Source of the DNA: Cichorium intybus
Lineage: Eukaryota; Streptophyta; Magnoliopsida; Asterales; Asteraceae
Direction of reading: 5' to 3'
Length of the DNA stretch: 64,000 nt
NCBI GenBank assembly: GCA_023525715.1
Contig: CM042016.1
Location: forward strand, 61,479,882 to 61,543,881
The notes below the pieces were generated by a model, which saw nothing but the letters and a program-made list of their open reading frames with translations, did no database searches and was not told the origin of the DNA. Position numbers and translations under genes: made by a program. Of the stretch, positions 9,999-19,762 are shown in pieces (positions within the stretch are counted from its first letter, which is position 1; the number at the start of each line of letters is the position of its first letter).

Positions 9999-10941
9999 TG
10001 GAGTTCTATTTGACTTCGAAGACTCTTCCATAAACACCTGTTTCTTTGTATGCTTTAGTTGGGCATGTTTAATAAGGGTTTGATCAGAAGCTTTTCTTTT
10101 CCTCACAGTCTTCGGACTGCTCAGTCCACCAGTCACTTTCTTTTTCCCTTTTGATTTTGCTGGGGCTTTGGTTTGAACGACTTGAGTAATTTGACGAACA
10201 GGGTATGGCATGGTTAATCTGGAGCGATAGACGTTAACTTCATCCACATCCAAGTAGACTTTAGCTAGCATGATATTGGGGATTTCAGTCCCCTTTGCCG
10301 AATGATCGATGTGTGAGCAAAAATCAGCCTACAATATCAATGTGAAATCTACCTTGAAATCATGGTAAATGCCATACAGAAGGCTCAAGAAAGTTTGGCT
10401 TGCAGAATCTTGTCCTGATGTCCTCCAAGACAGACATCTCAAAAATACACTAAAGAAATACCTCCATAGATCATGAAGATGTTTCTTCTTGAAGGTGCTG
10501 ATACCAGTGAGTGGTGGTTCGTAGCTCATTTCGTTGAACAGATCAACGAGTTGCTCGACAGTCGGGACAACGATGTCCTTTGATTCAAAAATTTGAAGTT
10601 GCAGGGCACTTGCGAATTTTGCTTCTGTCAGTTGAACTCTTTTGATGCTGCCATTGAAATCAACAACTTCATAATGGACCGATTTGACATTATTCTCGGT
10701 GTCGAACAGAGCATTGCAGGTGTAGTGTGATCTGTGAACAAGAGTAGCAGGAATGGAAGGTGTACATGTTAGAGTATGACCGAGAATCGACTACTTGAGG
10801 CATTCGACCAAGGCATCGATGTGTTGGGGATAAAGTTTGATATCTTTACGAAGGTATAGGTTCGTTGATTGGTTTTTCAGAACGAGAATCGATATTGCTT
10901 CAGTGTTTTGGAAGATCCTTCAGTCGCCATTGATGGTTGAT
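9999..10941 (-). pseudogene. Copia-2 extra (env-like) ORF, N-terminal part, decayed
   Basis: On the minus strand a start like MATEGSS lies near 10941, matching the start of the Copia-3 extra ORF (52954). The reading then drifts through frameshifts. The last open piece, 10271-9942, begins inside this gene (LAKVYLDVDEVNVY) and has a basic tail of the type KGKKKVTGG...KRKASDQ, parallel to KVKKKATGG...KRKASEQ in Copia-3, but its last bases run into the Athila-1 LTR. Multiple frameshifts and stops make it a pseudogene. The role of this ORF in SIRE-type elements is unproven. Confidence 0.75.
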
Positions 10942-11978
10942 CGAGGGAGTTGATGAAGACAATGAACAGTTAGGGTTCTTGAGAGAAATTTACAGAAAGG
11001 AAGTAGATCGTTTGTACGCGTAAAGATTTGAATAGACGGTGTGAGCGGGATTTATATTGATTGTGGTCCCAAGCCTATTTAATGCGCATGTTTGAATGGT
11101 CTAGTGAGAATATGCCACATCAGCTTACAACGTTCCACTAACCCTGCAAAACCAGAATCGCCAAAATATCAGTCATTATGAATTTGAAAAAGCTTAATAT
11201 ACAACCATCATATCTTTTTAGTTATGATTTTTGCGAGATTTTATGTGACACAGACGATTATTCCCTCGTACATTTATACCATGTAATGTTTGTCTATGTA
11301 GGTCTCATAAATGTGAAAATCATTGAGCATTTAATTGACTTTGGACCATCAAGGAAGAGTGTAACAATTATGAGTACCCTTCGGAGAATCAATAGTGATT
11401 AAGCATTACAAGGCATTCCAAAGGGTATATAGAGCACTTCAGATAAGTAACTTTGTGAAAATTGCTATGAATACTCCGAAGAGATTTGCTTTTATTGAAA
11501 ACTTCTTTTACCTTTTGATGATGCATTTTGACTTTTAACCAAAGATTCCATGAATATTGTGAAATCAAGATTTTTCATTTTAGTATTCAGAATCATTCGG
11601 ATCGTGTTGGAAGTCCGTTTTTCACTCCGAAGTCTGTGTGATCTAACATCAGTCATGAATTGCATAACTCTAACCACCCTAGTTGAATGAAATTTCGCAT
11701 TTTGCAAAGAATTTTGATGTTTCTTTTATGCTTCAAAATTTTCATACAAAATGATGGTGGTATTCACTGCGTTGATATTTAGAACATTTTTACTTTTGAA
11801 TTGAGCATCAGAATATAAGGTGAATATTTGGATTGAGTTTGAAGATGCTTTTGAAAAATCTATCCCATTTCATCAGTTGAGTTGTTTGGATATGTTTCTC
11901 TGATGACAAGCCTTTGAGATTCATACACCACCCCAACAATGTCATTCAAGACAGACTACTTGAGATGTTCATATTCTC
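10942..11978 (-). other. Copia-2 spacer between pol and extra ORF, left part
   Basis: No supported gene. The stretch is recognisably parallel to 52955-53975 of Copia-3, for example around CTTTGAGATTCATACACCACCCC versus the matching segment near 53910. It therefore belongs to the element's pol-to-extra-ORF spacer. Its partner on the far side of Copia-1 is 39879-40863. Short open frames here are not conserved. Confidence 0.7.
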
Positions 11979-13040
11979 TGTTGCTGTCGCCAAATATTCT
12001 AAGTAGGTGCGGAAAGTAAGATTGCAGAAAGTAAAGATCCGAAACTGGGAAGTTTCGGAGGTGGACAAGTCCGAAGACTTGAGATGGATGCGGAATTATA
12101 ATAAAGAGGTAATACTTAGAATATATCTGTAATAGCTCAACAATAAACAATATGATTTAACAGTTATATAACTTGGAAATGTAAAGACATAGAAATAAGA
12201 GTGCTAGAATTGTAAGGATAAGAGAAATACAGATAAGAACACGAGAGTTGATGGAATGAGAGATTGTATTGATAAATGTGAAAGTGTTACATAAGATCTC
12301 TCAAACTCATGAGGACTGAAGATGGATATGGTCTCCCTTTTATAGAATAAGGGAGGACCTAAGGACTAAAGAGGAGACAACACGTCTCTCTTCAGTCAGA
12401 TAAGAAAGGTGAAACTAATATAATAATACCATATCAGACTAGGGTGGCTTGTCTATAATATAATAGTATTCTAAGTACAACAGACATGCTTCTAGAGGAC
12501 CACGCCTGATCTAGTCTAATCATATCCTATACGTTGAAGTGCTTATCCTTTGCCTTATCTTCCAGATGTTCTTCTGATCTTCAGTCTTCTTTGTTGAATG
12601 ATTAAGTATGATATTTCCTTTGAGTTGTTTATATTGATAGTCCGAAATCTTGAGTGGATTTCGGAGTCCTGGCAGTTCTGAATTAGAGTATATTGGAAAT
12701 ATGGTTTTGTTTGTCTTGATCTTCTGAGTTAGTTCGGAGTATAGTCTTCTGAGCTCTTTCTTCTGAGCAGTGTACTTTCTGATCTTGAGATTCTTTGGAG
12801 TTCCAAAATTCGTGACTGGATTTCGGATGATTACAAGATTATCAAAACACAACTTATCCGAGATATTAATTAAGAATATAAGGCGTATTATAAATATCAG
12901 ACACAAGATATAACCATTTGTTCCTTCCTTAAAACATTCATATGAAAGCACTAACATTCCATCAAAGTAAAGAGTTTGATATTACAATCCTAACACATCA
13001 AATGACGAGTTGGTCAACGAGTTGACTTTTAGCACTAACA
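11979..13040 (-). repeat. Copia-1 3' LTR
   Basis: On the plus strand it runs from TGTTGCTGTCGCC to TTTTAGCACTAACA. On the element's strand that is TGTTAG...ACA, giving short inverted ends. It is homologous along its length to 38806-39878. The right copy has an extra stretch near 39183-39198, and scattered differences of a few percent are visible by eye. Confidence 0.92.
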
Positions 13041-13058
13041 ATTCCCCCTTCGGTGACC
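13041..13058 (-). promoter_or_regulatory. Copia-1 polypurine tract
   Basis: The minus-strand sequence GGTCACCGAAGGGGGAAT lies immediately 5' of the 3' LTR. That is the expected position and composition for plus-strand priming. Copia-3 has the parallel tract AAAGGGGGAGAT beside its LTR. Confidence 0.8.
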
Positions 13059-13083
13059 AATCGAGGAGTTTGATTCAGCATCT

Positions 13084-15845
13084 TCAGAGTTTGTCCATTA
13101 CAACTTGTTTTGCAGCATATCCCCAGAATTTTCTGATCTCCAGTAGCCATTCCATTCTTAGAAGTATTTCTTTCTTAGCTTCTGGACCTGATGAGGTTGA
13201 TTTCTTCACGGCCTTGATGTATTCTTTCAGCATTGAACTAGGAACCCTTCTGATCTGATCAGCACGAAGAAAAAGGAAGGATCCTTTTTCTGCAGGGTTC
13301 TTGTATACCAGTCCAAGTACTGGATCGAAGGTGGCACCTCTTTTCCAGTTGTTTCGGTTATCTGGCATAAATAGATCAGCTTTGTGTGTGAACTGCTGAT
13401 CTGGATGATTCTTAATGATTTTGTAAATTTCTGCATCAGTAAAGCAGAATTCTTTTACGAGGCTATGTAGAAATCTTCTGGCTGCAACATAGACTTCTCT
13501 GGCGTCTTGTTTTTATTTATTGGACAGATTCATAACAATTGTGAAGATGTCTGCTGGGTTCATTTTTTGGAAGTCGGCTTCTGTTATCAGAATCTTCTTG
13601 TCGTAGTTGTAGTTTCTGACCAGCTCATATTCAAAGAATTCAGATTTCTGAAACTTTCTTCTTTTGACACTTAGAACAGCTGTTATGACTTCGTCTGACT
13701 ATGTATTAACTTGAGGTTTGGTCCATCTCTTGAAGAATTGCTGATTTTTGTAGTAAGCAGCTAGTTCTTTGTTGGCTCCTGATTCTCTTGTGAAATTGAG
13801 AGTGTAATGGTACATCTCTCCGTTTGGAGTCAACGGTATGTCCCAGTTGTGTTTGGATGTGGGGGGAGGATTTTATGACTTGAAAGGTTTGTAATCAGAA
13901 TCGATCAATGGTCGAAACCTGAGGATGTCTAAAAAGTTGGGTCTGCTGGGACCAGTTGGATCGACTTGGTTTGGGTCGGGATCTGACTCGGTACTAAAGT
14001 CTTCAGCATGTTTAAGAGCTTGGGAATCGAAGAATTTCGATTTCTTGTTCTTGACTTCTAGGGGATCAGATTCCTTGATAGGCGAGTATACGAGAATCTC
14101 ATCTTTTGATGGAACTTCACCTGTTGGAGTCTGAATTTTCAGAGGAGAGAGATTCTTTTGTAGTTTCATTTGGAGTCTCCTTCTGAATTGTTTCTTCCTC
14201 TGTTGACTTTTTCTCAGCAGATTGGTTCTTTCTTCATTGCTGACTCGGGCGTGTTCTTGATTGGTTCTTTCTTCATGTTGATGCTGATCTCCTGTTGTGT
14301 TTTCCATGGTTTCTTCATTGTTCTCTTTGGTCCTACTTGGACCAGCATTTTGATCTACTATCATATCCTCAGTCGGAGTCTCTTTGGATTTATTCGCCCC
14401 TTCCCGTCCTGGGGCACCTGCAGGGGGCACAGGCAGGCGGTCCAAAATGGAGTCGAGTTTGGCAGAGACATTATCAACTTTATTTTTGATACAGTCAAGA
14501 AGAGGTGTAGCTGACAATGTTTGGAGATCTTCCATAACTTGAATATTTAAGTTGGTGCAGAGTTTGAGTTGCTCAATAGGACCTTCCATTGTGCCGGTGA
14601 TGGCTTGCAATGTGTGTGTAATCATATGAAGAAGGAGAGCATGAGTTCTTCTGAGGGAGGACTTCTCGGCTAGGACCCCATTAAGGTAGCTGCCATATGG
14701 TCCATTGTGGCGGTGAGCTTGGTTTGCACGATGTTAACGAGTTCAGGAACTTGCTTTTGACATTTTTCTACTTCGTGAAGCATCTTTTGGGCTGTTTTCA
14801 TCATGTTTATTGCATCAGATTCCCGTTGAGCATCAATTGTTGCGAGACCATCTTGGATGATTTTTTCAGCTTGACTTTCGCAATGTAGAAGAATATCTCT
14901 TTTTCTAGTGCAGCGACGCGATCTTTAAGTTCGACAAGTTCTTTAACCAGAGCTTCCTGATTTTGTGACGCTTTTAAATCAGTCAGAAGGGTTGTTAAAG
15001 CGTCAACCTTCTGATGTAGAGAGTCATCTTTAAGTATGGAGGTGACGGATTGAGGGGGAATCTGTGTTGCAGCTTTATCGGAGGAGGAATTGGTATCACT
15101 GAGGTCGACCAAATGCATTTGGGAGGAAGAAGGTTTATCGACCTTTTGATCAGCACCAAAGAGGGAGGTTCTGATAGGCACTGATTGAGTTTCAGAGATG
15201 ATCAGTTTGGAGTCGGACTCAGTGGGTTGTTCGACTGTATTATTTAGTATTGTCTTTTTCTGAAGATCTCGAGCAAGAAATTTCGCCCAGGTGAGAGGGA
15301 CGATTGCTGAGGCAATCTTATACCAATCGGTTTCAGTGTATCAAAAAGATAGACGGGGGTGTCTACCAGGTTGTTGAGAGAGGAACTCAGAAAGGAATTA
15401 ATCTGTTGAGTGAGAGCATTGATTCGCTTGCGTTCTGCTTTGACCATTTCTGATTCATCTTCGGTAGGAGGGCCAAATGCTGAGAGATTTTGAAGTTCGG
15501 CGTTCTTGAGGGCGAACTGCGTTTTGAGGCGTTCCACTAGTGTCGCCTGTTCATTAACAGCCATCCGAAATCTCCAGATATCAAATTCTTATGCATCAGG
15601 GGGAGGTTGCATTGGATCTGGGATGATGGTTACTAGTGGTGTATCTTTGGTCGTTTCAATGGCTATTTCTTTTTCTTTTTCTTTGGGTGGCGAGGTTTGG
15701 GTATCCAAAATCATGTCATCCTGAGTATCTTCCGAGTCTGGAGAGTTCTGTCTTTCCTCCAAATTTTCTGACTCGGAATCTTTCGAAGATGGTTCAGATG
15801 TCTAGCAAGAAGGAACACAAGTTAGAGGGTGGAAACGTATTCTAG
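13084..15845 (-). pseudogene. Copia-1 extra ORF, central and C-terminal parts, broken
   Basis: This is a chain of open pieces on the minus strand: about 15845-15590, 15564-15244, 15181-14807, 14625-13873 and 13436-13084. Together they are acidic, Ser/Thr-rich and coiled-coil-rich (for example ELVELKDRVAALEKEI). A proline patch (LDRLPVPPAGAPG) and basic clusters follow. The end is a conserved-looking tail (LRMEWLLEIRKFWGY) that resembles the tail of the Copia-3 ORF (LNWWLTVRQALKHVY). SIRE elements carry such a downstream ORF with a Pro-rich segment and coiled coils, called env-like. Several stops and frameshifts break it. Confidence 0.7.
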
Positions 15846-16203
15846 AGGTAACACATACCTGAGGGAAACCAATCTTAATATATCATTGAGATTGTAAAAT
15901 TTGGATCAAAAGTGTGATTTGGTAGACTAAAAAATTGTAGATTTCTGATTTCCATGTTGTTAAAACTGTGAAGTTAGAACAAAGTAACCAAGCAATGGGA
16001 TATCTGGATTTCTCAACTGCCAATGATCAAAACATTGAGTTTTGAAAGTGAGTCCAATTATTGTTTTTAAATGAGCATGGTTATAAGTTAAGAAGTTTGG
16101 AGATAAACAAAGAAAAAAAATATCAGAAGTTAGAAAACTGGGGAAATCAGGAATCAGAAGGTGGTCAGAAATAGTAGATTTCGGAAGGTTTAAAAAAGGG
16201 GGT

Positions 16204-17214
16204 TCAGAAGTAAGAATCTTCTCTAAAGTCAGAAGGGGGGTTCAGAAGTGGTACGGTTTTGCTTTTTCGCTGTTTCTTTTTAGGTGGCTGCTTTGATGGT
16301 GAAGAGCCGTAAGCCTTCTTTTTGGGTTTCTTCGAAGCCACACCGTCTTTGAGAGAGTGAGGAGGGTATGGAGGTACACCCTGTGTGTCAGAGAGGTGAA
16401 AAATTACAGCTGGCTCTGACGGATCAGCAAGGTTCAGAAGTGAGTCACGTAATTTTCGGATCTTTCCAAAAATAGAGTCTGTTTTTGGAGCATAGGGTTT
16501 TGCTTCAGGCATGACCAATTTGTCTTCATTTGATCTTGGTGGAGTAATTGGGATCTGAAGGGTTTGATGAATATGGTCGATGCACATGGCCCAAAAACGT
16601 ACAGTGTGAATTTTTCTTTTAGGCTTCTGAGAGGTGGGTATGTAGGAGAGAAAATCTTAAAATAAGATTTCAGCATGATCATTTTCATAGCCTGTGAAGA
16701 GGCTCCAAAGAAGTTCCATGAGGCGTTTGCTTAACTGATCTGTACAGCCCATTTTCCTGGTTAAGCACTTAATGATGTAATGAATCAGACATTGCCATAA
16801 GGGTGAGATGTGTCCCTTGGACATTTGAAACAATCTTGGTAATTCATATACGTATCCCATCTTGTATATCATGGATTCAAGTTGGTCATTGGAAGGATGA
16901 TAAAAGGTAGTTTCGTGATATGGAAGGTGTAGGGCGTCTGCAAAAACTTTCTTGTTCAAGATGGTTTTGGTGCCGTCGTGGAGAGTGAGGGTATAACCGT
17001 TTGGGTGTACGGTGGCACTGAAGACTATGTCTTGAAGTACAGAAACTGGAATCGCAGGGGGTGGATCAAAGAAGGCTCTGGCAAGTTTGTGTCTGGACAG
17101 TATGTGAATGAGCACTCGGAGATGTTTCTTGTAACTGGAGAGTTTGTGTGAGAGATAGAGGTTGGTGATGGTGACTAGAGCAGTATCGTTGTCGTTTTTG
17201 GATTGGGACGCCAT
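16204..17214 (-). pseudogene. Copia-1 extra ORF, N-terminal part, one stop
   Basis: It starts at ATG 17214 (MASQSKNDNDTALV). The open piece runs to a TAA at 16657-16659, and the same frame then continues to 16204, so a single stop (one C-to-T from CAA) interrupts a reading of about 336 residues. It contains KVFADALHLPYHETTFY, matching KFAEALHLPLYNSKEMV in Copia-3, and VRFWAMCIDHIHQ, matching ARFWAIVVDAH. A very basic stretch near the end (SKQPPKKKQRKSK) looks like a nuclear-localisation signal. The two elements' versions are homologous but strongly diverged. No function is established. Confidence 0.75.
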
Positions 17215-17930
17215 TGAAGAAGCAAAGTAGGTGTATTGAGAATTTGAGATTTGTTAGGGTTGCAATGTTGAAGATGACGGCGAGAGAGAGTGATGGGAAT
17301 AAAGGGGGAAATATGTAAGGATGGAGAATATGAGAGAGAAATAGATAAGAGGGAACGGTTATAACAATTTGAAAATGTATAAAGAACCGTCGGGTAAGAG
17401 AATGAAGGGACGTGTGAACAATTGTGTCAGAAAAGTGTATGCTTGGCATTTAATGTTAGGAAATGATGAAAGAGGATGGTCCATTAAAGGACGGACATGT
17501 GTGGCAGAGAGAATATCCATTGGGGAAATATTGATTGTATGGTTTTTAATTATTGGATATTAAATGTTTTTCGTATTTAATTTACATTCTAACATTAAAT
17601 TTGTCGTGTTGAGGTTTCTATGGTACCGATTGGTATAAACGTTGTAGTTCTGACCTTTTCAGAAGGTAAGTGGTTCTGAATAGAATTCCGAACCAGGAGG
17701 ATTGAGCTTTTGGAAGGAGAGTTTCTGAATGGTAAGGTTCTGATAAAGGTTCTGAATAGAAGAAAGTAGAATCGCACGAGTTGTCATGTCCGGTGGTGAA
17801 TGTCATGTATTACTGCAGAGACATTAAATGATGCCGAGTGGTTAAGCTAACCGGTCACATCAAATATCTCATCGCAATATTGATAATCTCTAAGCGATGA
17901 GGTGGCGAGATATGGTGAAGAGTGAGTGGC
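17215..17930. other. Spacer between extra ORF and Agenet mini-gene 1
   Basis: No supported gene. It lies head to head between the minus-strand extra ORF start (17214) and the plus-strand Agenet ORF start (17991), so it could hold divergent regulatory sequence. The 700 bases are AT-rich, with a repeated short word (GGTTCTGA, GTTCTGAATAG) around 17640-17765. Confidence 0.5.
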
Positions 17931-17937
17931 TATAATA
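17931..17937 (+). promoter_or_regulatory. TATA-like box upstream of Agenet ORF 1
   Basis: TATAATA lies about 55-60 bases before ATG 17991. Agenet ORF 2 has a stronger box at a similar distance, which is why I list this weak site. Confidence 0.4.
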
Positions 17938-17990
17938 GGGGGTTGGCGGTTAGGTGAAGAAATCATACAACAGAAGATTTGATGATTAAG

Positions 17991-18410
17991 ATGGCAGCAA
18001 GACGTCCATTCAATCGTGATGAGAAGGTAGAAGTAAGAATGCAAGACGGAGAGTTTGCTAGAGCTGTTTATGGAGGTGTTATCAAGTCTGTGTGGAATCA
18101 TCGGTATGAAGTGAAGATGACAACACTGACTGATGGATCTACTGGTGGTCCTTTGAATGTTCATGTGGATTTTGCTTATTTGTAGCCAGTTCCTCCTAAG
18201 GTGTTGGTAGAGTTTAAGCAATTTGACTTTGTGGAGGTGTGGTACCGTCGAGGATGGTGGCCGGCTGCTATTTCAAGGAAGACTCCAATTGACCAGTTCC
18301 ATGTGGTTTTAGTGGATGAGACTCGACTGTTTGTTGATGAGTCAGAATTGAGGATTCATCAGAGGTATCATCTTGGAGAAACTCCAATGTGGCAGTATTA
18401 TAAGCTCTGA
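17991..18410 (+). pseudogene. Agenet (Tudor-like) domain mini-gene 1, antisense to Copia-1, one stop
   Basis: Plus-strand frame from ATG 17991 (MAARRPFNRDEKVEV) to TGA 18408-18410, 139 codons, broken once by TAG at 18183-18185. Two Agenet repeats are visible: KVEVRMQDGEFARAVYGGVI then YEVKM in the first, and FVEVWYRRGWWPAAI then FHVVL in the second. They are joined by PVPP, the usual L-R-P-x-P-P hinge, with the stop falling just before it. It ends MWQYYKL. In plants such paired Agenet domains occur in DUF724 and FMRP-like proteins and bind modified histone tails or RNA. The ORF lies between pol and the extra ORF of Copia-1, on the opposite strand. TAG could come from CAG by one C-to-T change. 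The same protein layout recurs in ORF 2. Confidence 0.75.
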
Positions 18411-18907
18411 TGATCGAGGAGAAATGCTGATCTTTTAGGAAGAATGTGTCTTGTTATGTAATGTTATGTTTGTGTGTCAAAGGATGTGGATGTTGCTTTC
18501 ATTAGAATATGCAATGTTTTGGGTTGTATGAATGAAAGCGTGTTGTGATGTTTAACTATTAAAATTGTGAATGACACTTAAAATACTTAGAAAGTTAGGT
18601 TTAGAGAGAGATGTGGAGAGAAATATTAGGAAGACTTCGGAGATTGAGAGTCTCAGAGGGGAGAAAGTTTTTGTCGTTTCTAGATTAAAGAAAGAGAGAA
18701 TTAGGTGAGTATGTGTCAGATCTGGGAGAATCGAGAAATCTGTATTGAATGAAGAGCGGTTATCCATTACGCTGTCAAAGTTGCCGAACTGTCTAATCAA
18801 CCGTTTAGACCATGATGTTGATGTGACAAGTGCATTAACTTCCCACTAGGGTCATTATGACCTCTAAGTCATTGATTTAGAGAAGATGAATGGGCATACG
18901 AAGGGCT
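18411..18907. other. Spacer between the two Agenet ORFs
   Basis: No ORF is supported. Its right end (about 18775-18840) resembles the region before Agenet ORF 1 (about 17830-17875): both contain GCCGA..., AACCG and a TCAC/TGACA-type stretch. This suggests that promoter and ORF were duplicated together. Confidence 0.45.
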
Positions 18908-18917
18908 TATAAAAAGG
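18908..18917 (+). promoter_or_regulatory. TATA box upstream of Agenet ORF 2
   Basis: TATAAAAAGG, a near-consensus plant TATA box, lies about 75-80 bases before ATG 18990, which fits a short 5' untranslated leader. Confidence 0.6.
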
Positions 18918-18989
18918 TGTGGTTTGGCCAGTGATTAACAATCTATATTGTGAGAAATTTTGATCAAGCGTAGTTTGTGTTTTTTCAAG

Positions 18990-19406
18990 ATGGCTCGATA
19001 TTTCTTCAAGTGTCTTGATAAGGTAGAGGTGAAGCTCACACAAGGGGATTTCGCAGGGGGATTTTACGAGGGGGTAATAACCAAGACATGGAAGAAGAGG
19101 TGTGAGGTTCAACTGAGGTGTCTTCCAGATAACACAACCGGTAGAATGATGATTGTAAAGGTAAAGTATGGTTGTCTTCGTCCCATTCCTCCTACAGTGG
19201 TTGTGGAGTATAAGGTGGGGGATTATGTGGATGCATGGGATCGTCAAGGTTGCTGGAGTGGAGTTGTTGACAATGTCATTGGCGACGATGTGTATGATGT
19301 GGTGCTGTTGGAAGGGAAGGCTGTTCGTGTGTGTGATTTGTCTGTGCAAATCACACAAACCTTTACTTATGGCAGTCCTCCAAAGTGGCAATACAACAAG
19401 CACTAG
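18990..19406 (+). CDS. Agenet (Tudor-like) domain mini-gene 2, antisense to Copia-1, intact
   Basis: Open from ATG 18990 (MARYFFKCLDKVEV) to TAG 19404-19406, 138 residues. The first Agenet repeat spans residues about 8-55 (DKVEVKLTQGDFAGGFYEGV, then CEVQLRCL). The hinge CLRPIPP is at about 60-66. The second repeat follows with YKVGDYVDAWDRQGCWSGVV and VYDVVLLEGKAV. It ends PPKWQYNKH, like ORF 1. The LRPxPP hinge and GDxVDAW...CWSGVV are hallmarks of plant Agenet proteins. The whole protein is just the domain pair, much shorter than DUF724 proteins. It has its own TATA box, is followed by an 18-G run, and sits on the strand opposite Copia-1 pol. It is either a captured host gene fragment that stayed open or an accessory gene of this copia family. 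Expression is unproven. Confidence 0.75.
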   Translation: MARYFFKCLDKVEVKLTQGDFAGGFYEGVITKTWKKRCEVQLRCLPDNTTGRMMIVKVKYGCLRPIPPTVVVEYKVGDYVDAWDRQGCWSGVVDNVIGDDVYDVVLLEGKAVRVCDLSVQITQTFTYGSPPKWQYNKH

Positions 19407-19413
19407 GTCGATT

Positions 19414-19431
19414 GGGGGGGGGGGGGGGGGG
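19414..19431 (+). repeat. Homopolymer run of 18 G
   Basis: Uninterrupted G tract eight bases after the stop of Agenet ORF 2. On the Copia-1 coding strand it is poly-C. Length polymorphism and assembly error are likely at such a tract. Confidence 0.9.
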
Positions 19432-19762
19432 AGTGATAGCTGTTGTGAATGTTTCCCCCTTTTTTTGTATCTTAAGTCATAGAATTTTGATCTTTTCTTG
19501 ATGTAGCAACCATGACTTAATGGATTGTGACTGTGTATTCACCTTCTAACTTAATGAATGTGTGTTGTTCTTTTTGTGAATTTGAGTTGCTTTAAGATGA
19601 ATGATGTGATAGCTTTATTTTGAGTATTTTTCGGAAGAGATCTGCTGAGAATATAGTAGGTGTAGCAACAAGGCTAGTCCGAAGTCTGGTAGTTCTGAGG
19701 GACAAGTAAGAGATTGTTCCGAACAGAATTTTTCGGAGTAGATGATGATTAGAAACCGAGTA

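Noticed and set aside
11178..11402. A 74-codon plus-strand ORF in the Copia-2 spacer as a second antisense gene like the Agenet ORFs
   Set aside because: It has no Agenet motif or other domain, and the matching spacer in Copia-3 shows no equivalent frame.
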